This document shows positions 16,196-23,086 of a stretch of DNA of 64,000 nucleotides, piece by piece. Location: assembly GCA_964463135.1 (NCBI GenBank), contig CAYXBA010000005.1, positions 62,001 through 126,000 of the forward strand, given 5' to 3'. The translations under genes and the position numbers were made by a program. The stretch's first letter is position 1. Each line of letters starts with the position of its first letter. Origin of the DNA: UBA6898 sp964463135 (GTDB lineage: Bacteria; Nitrospirota; Thermodesulfovibrionia; Thermodesulfovibrionales; UBA6898). The notes under the pieces are model-generated. The model had not been told where the DNA came from. It saw only the letters and a program-made list of their open reading frames with translations, and did no database searches.

Positions 16196-17575
16196 TTGGA
16201 ACTTACGTTTTTGGGCGGCGTTCGGACGGTAACAGGCTCCTGCTACCTTCTGCAGGGAAGCAATGTCACGATCCTGGTCGAGTGCGGTATGTACCAGGGT
16301 AAGGACGCCGACGCGGTGAACAGGCAGCCGTTCCCTTTTGACCCAGCCAGGGTAGATTGCCTCTTTCTGACCCATTCCCACCTGGACCATATAGGTCTGG
16401 TGCCGAGGCTCGTAAAGGAAGGGTTCAGAGGAAGCATTCTTACTACATCGGCAACTGCTGATATAGCCGAACTGATACTGCGCGACTCTGCCCATATCCA
16501 GGAGTCTGATACCGAATGGCACAATCGGCGGGCCGTGAGGTCAGGGCTGGAGCTTAAGGAGCCCCTTTATCTGGTCAATGACGTCGAAAGGGTCCTTCCC
16601 CTCATACAGCGCAAGGAGTACAACAAGATAGAGCAGCTCTGTGAAGGCGTGCGGTACCGTTTTGTGAATGCCGGCCATATTCTTGGCTCCTCGACCCTCG
16701 AGCTTTGGTATGCAGAAGACGGCAAAGAGAAAAAGATATCGTTTTCGGGCGATATCGGCAAGAAGGACAACCCCATCGTGAACGATCCGGTATTTGTTGA
16801 TGAAACAGACTACCTCACGATCGAATCTACCTATGGCAGCCGCAACCATAAGAGCATGGAAGCTTCTATCGATGAACTTGTGAATGTGATCAGGACCACG
16901 TTCAGGAAGGGCGGCAATGTGATCATCCCCTCCTTTGCGCTCGGCAGGACGCAGGATCTGCTCTTCATTCTGAACAAGCTGGTCAAGCAGGACAGGCTTT
17001 TCAGGATCAATGTGTACATCGACAGTCCTCTGGGTGAACGGATTACCAAGGTCTATGCAGCTCATCCCGAATACTTTGATGCGGAGGCGAAAGAATTTTT
17101 TACTCTCGAAAGCAGGGACGCACTGAGACTCCATTTTACAAAAAACCAGGAAGAATCCATGGCTCTGAACAGGATCAAAAAAGAGGCGATCATCATATCA
17201 AGTTCAGGCATGTGTGAAGGGGGGAGGGTGCGGCATCATCTGAAGCATAACATCTGGCGGAGAGAGTGCAGCATCGTCTTTGTTGGTTATCAGGCAGAAG
17301 GGACCCTCGGCCGTCAGATCGTAGACGGCACACGGGTCGTCGAGATACTTGGTGAAAATATCGTGGTACGGGCAGGCATTCATACGCTGGGAGGGTTCTC
17401 GGCACATGCAGACCAGCGCGAACTCCTGGACTGGATAGGACAGTTCAGGAACAGTCCCGAGATCTTTATTGTCCACGGCGAAGAACAGTCCTCACTGGTA
17501 TTCCAGGATGCCATTCAGGCCAGGTTTTCGTATCCGACGCATGTACCGCGAACGGGCGAATCGTTCGAAATATAA
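16196..17575 (+). CDS. Metallo-beta-lactamase/beta-CASP RNA-processing nuclease
   Basis: A 459-residue protein of the CPSF73/RNase J superfamily. The zinc-binding HSHLDH is at residues 60-65. Later motifs include NAGHILGSS, SGDIGKKDNPI, ESTYGSRNH, the beta-CASP segment SSSGMCEGGRVRHHL, and the C-terminal SAHADQREL and VHGEEQSS. It likely cuts or trims RNA. It starts at a TTG with a GGGGTG-like site eight bases upstream and has no N-terminal KH domain, unlike archaeal relatives. The gene stands alone. Confidence 0.88.
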   Translation: MELTFLGGVRTVTGSCYLLQGSNVTILVECGMYQGKDADAVNRQPFPFDPARVDCLFLTHSHLDHIGLVPRLVKEGFRGSILTTSATADIAELILRDSAHIQESDTEWHNRRAVRSGLELKEPLYLVNDVERVLPLIQRKEYNKIEQLCEGVRYRFVNAGHILGSSTLELWYAEDGKEKKISFSGDIGKKDNPIVNDPVFVDETDYLTIESTYGSRNHKSMEASIDELVNVIRTTFRKGGNVIIPSFALGRTQDLLFILNKLVKQDRLFRINVYIDSPLGERITKVYAAHPEYFDAEAKEFFTLESRDALRLHFTKNQEESMALNRIKKEAIIISSSGMCEGGRVRHHLKHNIWRRECSIVFVGYQAEGTLGRQIVDGTRVVEILGENIVVRAGIHTLGGFSAHADQRELLDWIGQFRNSPEIFIVHGEEQSSLVFQDAIQARFSYPTHVPRTGESFEI

Positions 17576-17588
17576 GAAGCTGCGTCTG

Positions 17589-18068
17589 CTATAGTTCGAT
17601 CAGTTCTGCTGAGAGTGAAGCAAGATCAGCTATCGCCAAAGTCGATTTTCCATAGAGCCAGCCGCTTAATTCCCCCGGATTTACGATGAGGGTCTTACCC
17701 TGTTTCCGAATGTCAGGCACGTGGGTGTGACCGTACACGATCAGATCGAACTGAGCGCTGATTGCAAGGGCATCAACCACATGCTGTTCATGCATGATCA
17801 CTACCTTCTTCCCGGCCAGTTCAAGGATATACGGCTGCGTGAATATACGGCCCTTTGAAAGTTTCTGGAGCAGCACGCGCTCGCCGTCGTTGTTCCCGTA
17901 TATGCCGGTGAAATCACACTGCAGATGCTTTAATGCCCTGAAGGTGAACGGGGAACAGAAATCGCCCGCATGGATTACATGCTCCACCTTGCGTTCGTTC
18001 AAGAGCGCTACTGCCCTGTGGATAACCGGAAGATTATCGTGGGTGTCTGAAATGATTCCGATGAGCAT
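17589..18068 (-). CDS. Metallophosphoesterase, YfcE/MJ0936 family
   Basis: A 159-residue calcineurin-like phosphodiesterase. Metal-binding motifs appear in order: GIISDTHDN, HAGDF, YGNNDGE, MHEQHV and YGHTHVPD. Relatives hydrolyse phosphodiesters in vitro, and the natural substrate is unknown. It converges with the beta-CASP gene 14 bases away and lies 15 bases downstream of the chromate transporter gene, so it may be the last gene of that operon. Confidence 0.88.
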   Translation of the reverse strand: MLIGIISDTHDNLPVIHRAVALLNERKVEHVIHAGDFCSPFTFRALKHLQCDFTGIYGNNDGERVLLQKLSKGRIFTQPYILELAGKKVVIMHEQHVVDALAISAQFDLIVYGHTHVPDIRKQGKTLIVNPGELSGWLYGKSTLAIADLASLSAELIEL

Positions 18069-18083
18069 GGTTCAATCTCCTGA

Positions 18084-18599
18084 TCAGAAAAAGAATGCGC
18101 CGACAAGTCCGGCGCCGATGATAATCAAAGACGGATCGATCCTAGTGAACGTAATGACCGCAAAGCTGCCGACAGCAATAGCCAGGGTGCCCGGGTCAAC
18201 AAGAGAGGTATTGCCGAGGGAAACAGCAACAGCGGCAAGCAGGCCGACGACAGCGCTTTTTATGCCAATAAAGCTTGAAGCGATGAGTTTGGAATCCTTG
18301 TAAGCATAATAGTATTTTACGGCGAACGTGACGATCAGCAGGCTCGGGAGGTACGAAGCTATGACCGCCAGAAGGGAGCCGGTGAGGCCGTGGAGCTTGA
18401 AGCCGATAAAGGCATTCATGACCGTCAGCGGACCGGGAGAGAGCTGGCCGACGGCGATGGCATCAAGAAATTCCTGGTTGGTGAGCCAGTGATGTTTATC
18501 CACGAATTCCCGCTGCAGCAGCGGAAGCATGGCGTACCCTCCGCCGATGGTCAGGGCGTTGATATAGAAAAGTATCCAGCAGAAGGTGAGCAGGCTCAT
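18084..18599 (-). CDS. Chromate transporter, second half-size subunit (ChrA family)
   Basis: A 171-residue membrane protein with the ChrA pattern GGGYAMLPLLQREFVDKHHW near the N-terminus and FLDAIAVGQLSPGPLTVMNAFIG after it, followed by several helices. Paired half-size ChrA proteins work together as heteromers. The family exports chromate or related oxyanions. The ATG overlaps the partner's stop by four bases. The transport substrate here is unproven. Confidence 0.85.
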   Translation of the reverse strand: MSLLTFCWILFYINALTIGGGYAMLPLLQREFVDKHHWLTNQEFLDAIAVGQLSPGPLTVMNAFIGFKLHGLTGSLLAVIASYLPSLLIVTFAVKYYYAYKDSKLIASSFIGIKSAVVGLLAAVAVSLGNTSLVDPGTLAIAVGSFAVITFTRIDPSLIIIGAGLVGAFFF

Positions 18600-19159
18600 G
18601 ACGGCTTGTTCCTGAAGAGGACATATCCGGCTGCACCGGCTGTCAGGATTATCATGATAGGACTGAGCCTGAACAGGGCGAGCAGGATGAATGCAGCAGC
18701 GGCAACGAGCAGGGTCTTATAGTCTCTGAGCACCTTTTTGGACATGGTGAAAATTATTGAAAGTAGAAGGCCGACAACAGCAGCTCCGATACCTTTCATG
18801 GCCGACCTGAGCAGGGGTTCTTCTTTTATCTTCATGTAGAAGACCGCAAGGAGGATCGCAACGATCGTGCCGGTAACTATCTGGCCTGCGGTAGACGCCA
18901 GTGCACCCCGCATCTTCCTGAGCCTGTACCCGATGCAGATGCCGGTATTGACGATCGGGGCCCCTGGGGTCATCTGGCCGATCGCAATGCTTTCGACATA
19001 ATCGTCGTGCGTCAGCCATTTGCGTTTCTGAACCAGCTCTCTCTCAAAAAAAGAGAGCATTGAGTAAACGCCGCCAAAGGCAAAGGTGCCGATCTTGAGA
19101 AAGACAAGAAATATTCGTGCGACGCTTGGCGGCTGGACCCCGGATTCAGGAGCTTTCAT
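18596..19159 (-). CDS. Chromate transporter, first half-size subunit (ChrA family)
   Basis: A 187-residue membrane protein with the paired ChrA motifs FGGVYSMLSFFERELVQKRK and YVESIAIGQMTPGAPIVNTG. It is the upstream gene of the short-chain ChrA pair and overlaps the next gene by four bases. A Pro-rich, non-hydrophobic N-terminus of about 15 residues precedes the first helix. Confidence 0.86.
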   Translation of the reverse strand: MKAPESGVQPPSVARIFLVFLKIGTFAFGGVYSMLSFFERELVQKRKWLTHDDYVESIAIGQMTPGAPIVNTGICIGYRLRKMRGALASTAGQIVTGTIVAILLAVFYMKIKEEPLLRSAMKGIGAAVVGLLLSIIFTMSKKVLRDYKTLLVAAAAFILLALFRLSPIMIILTAGAAGYVLFRNKPS

Positions 19160-19294
19160 GGAAAAAGTTTAGCATATTCTGCAGGCCTTGTGGTCGGCGC
19201 CATATAGTGAGGTCTTTTATAAAATTGCGCATATATGATATTTTAGAAAAACAGCGATATTGAACTTTTCGCACAGATACTGAAAGGAAACACT

Positions 19295-20593
19295 ATGGCA
19301 ATGACATTGGCAGAAAAGATATTCAGATCTCATTTGCGGGATGAACCATTTCCCGGGACCAAGGTGCTTGATATTGATGTTGTGATGTGTCATGAGATCA
19401 CAACGCCGATAGCTATTAACGATCTTGTGGCACGGGGCATGGACCGGGTATTCAATCCGGACAAAATAAAGGTTGTGATAGACCATGTTACTCCGGCAAA
19501 GGATACCAAGACCGCACAGCAGGGCAAGATCCTGAGAGACTGGGCCCGGAGACAGAAGATCAGGGATTTTTTCGATATCGGCAAGAACGGCGTATGCCAT
19601 GCGATATTTCCTGAAAAAGGCTTTATCCGGCCAGGGTACACGGTCATTATGGGAGACTCGCATACCTGTACGCATGGGGCATTTGGCGCCTTTGCCGCGG
19701 GTGTCGGAACGACTGACCTTGAGGTCGGCATCCTGAAGGGTGTCTGCGCATTCCGTGAGCCGAAGACGATCCGGGTAAATGTGAACGGCACCCTGCCTGA
19801 GGCTGTCTATGCAAAGGATGTCATTCTGCGGATCATTAAGGAGCTTACGGTAAAAGGCGCAACAGACTGCGTTATAGAGTTTCAGGGGAGCGTGGTAAAG
19901 AAGATGTCCATGGAGAGCAGGATGACGCTCTGCAACATGGCGATCGAGGCCGGCGGGACCTCTGGCATCTGCATGCCTGACAAGGTTACCGTTGATTATC
20001 TCTGGCCCTTTATCTCGTCTGAATACGCAGACAAAAAGGCTGCGCTTGCCGATTTCAGGAAATGGTGGTCAGACAAAGGCTGCAGATACGAAAAGATAAT
20101 CGATCTTGATGTGAGCGGACTGGAACCGCAGGTTACGGTCGGCTTTAAGCCGGATGAAGTGAAAAACGTCTCCGAGGTCGCCGGCACGCCGGTCGATCAG
20201 GTTTATATCGGGTCATGCACGAACGGCAGACTTGAGGACCTTCGCATTGCAGCGCAGTATCTGAAGGGAAAGACCATTGCGACGACCGTGAGAGGCATTG
20301 TCTCCCCGGCTACGCCCAAGATATTCAGCGATGCGGACAGGCTCGGTTATATCAGGATATTCATGGACGCAGGATTCTGCGTTACCAATCCGACCTGTGG
20401 CGCATGCCTGGGCATGAGCAGCGGTGTGCTTGCACCGGGCGAGGTCTGTGCGTCGACAACAAACCGTAATTTTAACGGCAGGATGGGCAAGGGCGGCATG
20501 GTGCATCTCATGAGCCCGGCAGTTGCAGCGGTGACTGCCCTTGAAGGCAGGATCGCTGATCCAAGGAAATTTTCGAAGGAGAAGGTGAAATGA
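19295..20593 (+). CDS. leuC: 3-isopropylmalate/homoaconitate dehydratase large subunit, archaeal type
   Basis: A 432-residue aconitase-family subunit that interconverts 2- and 3-isopropylmalate in leucine synthesis. The GDSHTCTHGAFGAFAAGVG substrate motif lies near residue 120. The [4Fe-4S] Cys ligands occur in YIGSCTNGR and in NPTCGACLG. The length and sequence fit the shorter archaeal-type LeuC/HacA clade, which can also act on homoaconitate or citramalate, so substrate scope is open. A GAAAGGAAA site precedes the ATG. It overlaps leuD in ATGA. The leuB-like gene is separate, at 59405. Confidence 0.9.
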   Translation: MAMTLAEKIFRSHLRDEPFPGTKVLDIDVVMCHEITTPIAINDLVARGMDRVFNPDKIKVVIDHVTPAKDTKTAQQGKILRDWARRQKIRDFFDIGKNGVCHAIFPEKGFIRPGYTVIMGDSHTCTHGAFGAFAAGVGTTDLEVGILKGVCAFREPKTIRVNVNGTLPEAVYAKDVILRIIKELTVKGATDCVIEFQGSVVKKMSMESRMTLCNMAIEAGGTSGICMPDKVTVDYLWPFISSEYADKKAALADFRKWWSDKGCRYEKIIDLDVSGLEPQVTVGFKPDEVKNVSEVAGTPVDQVYIGSCTNGRLEDLRIAAQYLKGKTIATTVRGIVSPATPKIFSDADRLGYIRIFMDAGFCVTNPTCGACLGMSSGVLAPGEVCASTTNRNFNGRMGKGGMVHLMSPAVAAVTALEGRIADPRKFSKEKVK

Positions 20594-21114
20594 AGAGCTT
20601 CGGAGGCAAGGTCCTCTTTCTGGACAGGTCTGACATCAATACGGACGAGATCATACCGGCAAAATACCTTACCGAAATCTCGAAGGAGGCCTTAAAGCCT
20701 CACATGCTGGAGGACCTTAAGCTTGAGGGGTTCGATCCGCAGTCCCGGCAGACCCTTGAAGCAGGGGTCATTGTGACGCGGGCGAATTTCGGCTGCGGTT
20801 CATCGCGTGAGCATGCTCCGTGGGTATTTGAGGTCAACAATATCAATGTCGTTATCGCCTCCAGCTTTGCCAGGATATTCAGACAGAACATGTTCAACTG
20901 CGGCATGCTCGCCATTGAGCTTTCTGAAGAGACGATAGAGCGGCTCTTCCGGCACAATGACGGCAGCGCTGAGATCACTCTTGATTTTCAGCATGGCACG
21001 TTCACGATCAGTTCAGGCAAAGGCACGGAGACGATATCTTTTCAGATCGCAGCGTTCGACCGGGCGCTTATCGAGGCAGACGGCTGGGTCGGTTTTGCTG
21101 ATGCAAAGTACTGA
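20590..21114 (+). CDS. leuD: 3-isopropylmalate dehydratase small subunit
   Basis: A 174-residue swivelling-domain partner of LeuC. Typical motifs are DRSDINTDEIIPAKYL at the N-terminus and ANFGCGSSREHAPW near residue 75. FARIFRQNMFNCGMLAIEL follows. The ATG overlaps the leuC stop by four bases, and the RidA gene starts two bases after its own stop, giving a three-gene operon. Confidence 0.92.
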   Translation: MKSFGGKVLFLDRSDINTDEIIPAKYLTEISKEALKPHMLEDLKLEGFDPQSRQTLEAGVIVTRANFGCGSSREHAPWVFEVNNINVVIASSFARIFRQNMFNCGMLAIELSEETIERLFRHNDGSAEITLDFQHGTFTISSGKGTETISFQIAAFDRALIEADGWVGFADAKY

Positions 21115-21115
21115 T

Positions 21116-21574
21116 ATGTCAGCAGAGGAAAGACTCAAAGAACTCGGCATAGAACTTCCAGAACTGCCGAAGCCGCTTGGCTCGTATGTCCCTTTTGTAA
21201 GAACAGGCAATCTTCTGTATCTGAGCGGCATGCTGCCGCTCGTGAACGGAAAAATATTATATTCCGGCAGAGTAGGTGAAAATGTCACCCTGGACGAGGC
21301 TGTACATGCCGCGCGCAGGTCTGCGATCAATGCCATTGCTGTTTTGAAGTCGGCTATCGGCAGTCTTGATTCGCTGAAAAGGTGCGTTAAGGTGACGGGG
21401 TTTGTCGCTTCAGCCCATGACTTTACTGATCAGCCGAAGGTCATCAACGGTGCGTCCGACCTTCTGCGTGGGGTGTTCGGCGAAGCCGGGCTGCATGCGC
21501 GCGCAGCGGTCGGTGTTCATATCCTGCCGATGAATTCACCGGTAGAGATAGAGTTTATCTTCGAAATTGAATGA
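21116..21574 (+). CDS. RidA-family protein (YjgF/UK114)
   Basis: A 152-residue RidA-fold protein. Relatives hydrolyse reactive enamine/imine intermediates that leak from PLP enzymes, which fits its place behind leucine synthesis genes. Visible features are the NLLYLSGMLPL strand, the helix DEAVHAARRSAINAIAVLKSA, and VTGFVASAHDF; the active-site Arg region near the C-terminus reads GLHARAAVGVHILPMNSPVEIE. I chose the ATG at 21116, which makes the spacing to leuD two bases. Members of this longer subfamily may have other roles. Confidence 0.85.
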   Translation: MSAEERLKELGIELPELPKPLGSYVPFVRTGNLLYLSGMLPLVNGKILYSGRVGENVTLDEAVHAARRSAINAIAVLKSAIGSLDSLKRCVKVTGFVASAHDFTDQPKVINGASDLLRGVFGEAGLHARAAVGVHILPMNSPVEIEFIFEIE

Positions 21575-21611
21575 TGGCTCATCTTGCCAAACATAAAATT
21601 ATAACTTGATG

Positions 21612-21640
21612 TTGACTGTGTTTTACGTTCGTGGCAGAAT
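21612..21640 (+). promoter_or_regulatory. Sigma70-like promoter of the copper-receptor locus
   Basis: TTGACT at 21612-21617, a 17-base spacer, and CAGAAT at 21635-21640. The predicted transcript would begin at or within a base or two of the GTG at 21648, another near-leaderless start. The elements match the consensus at four to five of six positions each. Confidence 0.5.
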
Positions 21641-21647
21641 AATCAAC

Positions 21648-21929
21648 GTGAAGAAAGCTGCAATCATCTTACTCCTGGTTCTTATATCTGCGCTCTGCTC
21701 GCCGCTCACTATTATTGCATCGCCTTCTGACAGCGGCTCATTTCTTGTTACCCTTGATGTCTGCCATTCGTCCGGTTCTCTCATGTCTGTGAACGCGGAC
21801 AGCCCTGTGGTCCAGGAGTGTTCCCTTACTATAGTGCCCCTTGTATTTTCAGAATATATAGACGAAGTCAATGTTGCGTTTAATCCATCCGTAATCATCT
21901 CCAAGCAAGAACGTCCGCCACAAGCCTAA
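21648..21929 (+). CDS. Small secreted Cys/His protein upstream of the copper receptor
   Basis: A 93-residue exported protein of unknown function. From the GTG at 21648 it has a clean signal peptide (VKKAAIILLLVLISALCSP...IIAS). The mature part holds LDVCHSSGSLMSVNADSP and VVQECSL, that is, two Cys, one His and a Met that could bind a soft metal. Small secreted proteins with a similar DVCH segment often sit near TonB receptors, but I cannot name the family with confidence. It is the first gene of the 21.6-27 kb block. Confidence 0.55.
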   Translation: MKKAAIILLLVLISALCSPLTIIASPSDSGSFLVTLDVCHSSGSLMSVNADSPVVQECSLTIVPLVFSEYIDEVNVAFNPSVIISKQERPPQA

Positions 21930-21968
21930 GCCTCTTTCCGAAGCCTCCGAGTAATTGATTTTTTAGAG

Positions 21969-22082
21969 ATACAGGCTCCCCCTGTATGGGAAAAGTCCTT
22001 TTTTCAGACTTTTCTCCCCGTTATACTCGGCTCCGCTTTGGAAATTATTGAAAAATAATCCCTGAGCGGAGCCATCTTTTTT
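21969..22082 (+). terminator. Three consecutive hairpins ending in a Rho-independent terminator
   Basis: Hairpin 1: ATACAGG (21969-21975) with CCTGTAT (21981-21987). Hairpin 2: GGGAAAAGTC (21988-21997) with GACTTTTCTCCC (22007-22018), one base bulged. Hairpin 3: GGCTCCGCT (22029-22037) with AGCGGAGCC (22065-22073), an inner ATTATT/AATAAT stem, then ATCTTTTTT. The third is a clear terminator for the small secreted protein gene. Another perfect 8-bp hairpin (TCTGCTTC/GAAGCAGA, 22124-22142) lies before the next gene. Confidence 0.7.
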
Positions 22083-22172
22083 CTGGAATAACACGTATAT
22101 CGAATTGCTGTATAGAGAAACAATCTGCTTCATGGAAGCAGACAATCAGACACAATGAGGGAGGTTCATATC

Positions 22173-22976
22173 ATGGATTCGGGGAAATTGTTACATGAGA
22201 AGATGTCGCGAAGAGGACTTATCAAGGGCGCAGCAGGTGTCGCAGGCCTCGCAGCCCTGACTGCCGGCGGATTAGGGATGTTTGCAAAGGCCGAGGCAAA
22301 AGGCGGGTCGACTGAGAAATGGCCATGGCCGTACGAGAAGCTCGATCCGGAAAAGACGGCTGAACTTGCCTATAACGAATGGTATCGGGTCTTCTGCGGT
22401 GCAGCTGTCATCAGCAGTGTTTTCAGCCAATTGAGAGAAAAGGTCGGTGAACCGTACAAGTCTTTTCCTATTGACGCGTATGTCTTCCTTGAGGGCGGAA
22501 TGGTCGGATGGGGAACCGTATGCGGTTCAAATGCAGGGGCAAATATCGTGAGCAATATGATCATCGGGCCGAGGATAGCAGGGCCTGAATGTGAGAACGG
22601 TGCTGCCATAGGCGCGGATGCGTTGCAGTGGTATTCCGAGACACCGCTGCCCACGTTCACGCCAAAGGAACCAAGACAGAAGAACGCAATCATTCAGACC
22701 ACCAGCAATTCCCCCCTCTGCCACGTATCAGTTGGCAAGTGGATGAAAAAGTCAGGGTATGCTCTCAGCAGTCCTGAGAGGAAGGACCGTTGCGCACGCG
22801 TATCTGCAAGTGTTGCCTACAATCTGGTAAAGGATCTAAATGCCTGGAAGGACGGCACCTATAAGCAGAAATCGACCTGGAAGCCTGCAAGCAACATGGG
22901 GATTACAGGCCAGCAGAACTGTAATGAGTGCCACGGATCGAATATCCCGACTCCTCCTTCGGCAAAGAAGATATAA
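22173..22976 (+). CDS. Tat-exported split-Soret-like cytochrome/C-GCAxxG-C-C protein
   Basis: A 267-residue periplasmic protein. I chose the ATG at 22173, which has GGGAGG at good spacing. The Tat signal is SRRGLIKG at residues 12-19 followed by an Ala/Gly-rich stretch. The mature part has FCGAAVI, TVCGSNAGANIV, GPECENGAAIG, NSPLCHVSVGKW and DRCARVSASVAY. This Cys pattern resembles split-Soret cytochrome c and C-GCAxxG-C-C redox proteins. The C-terminus has CNECH, a single haem c site. It sits directly before the OprC-like receptor, suggesting redox handling of the imported metal, but that is inference. Confidence 0.7.
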   Translation: MDSGKLLHEKMSRRGLIKGAAGVAGLAALTAGGLGMFAKAEAKGGSTEKWPWPYEKLDPEKTAELAYNEWYRVFCGAAVISSVFSQLREKVGEPYKSFPIDAYVFLEGGMVGWGTVCGSNAGANIVSNMIIGPRIAGPECENGAAIGADALQWYSETPLPTFTPKEPRQKNAIIQTTSNSPLCHVSVGKWMKKSGYALSSPERKDRCARVSASVAYNLVKDLNAWKDGTYKQKSTWKPASNMGITGQQNCNECHGSNIPTPPSAKKI

Positions 22977-22993
22977 GTCTGCATCTGGAGAAT

Positions 22994-23024
22994 GGGACAG
23001 GCGGGAAGAATTCCCGTCTGTCCC
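22994..23024 (+). other. Intergenic 14-bp hairpin between cytochrome and receptor genes
   Basis: GGGACAGGCGGGAA pairs with TTCCCGTCTGTCCC (one G-U pair) around a GAA loop. No T-run follows on either strand, so it is more likely an mRNA-stabilising or partial attenuation structure than a full terminator. Confidence 0.5.
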
Positions 23025-23086
23025 GCAACACGTTAATTGCTGAGCTTAGTGCTTGTTATAAGAATGACGATACGAAAGGAATTATC

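Noticed and set aside
16106..17134. Long reading frames on the minus strand opposite the beta-CASP gene
   Set aside because: They mirror the codon pattern of a well-supported plus-strand gene and carry no motifs of their own.
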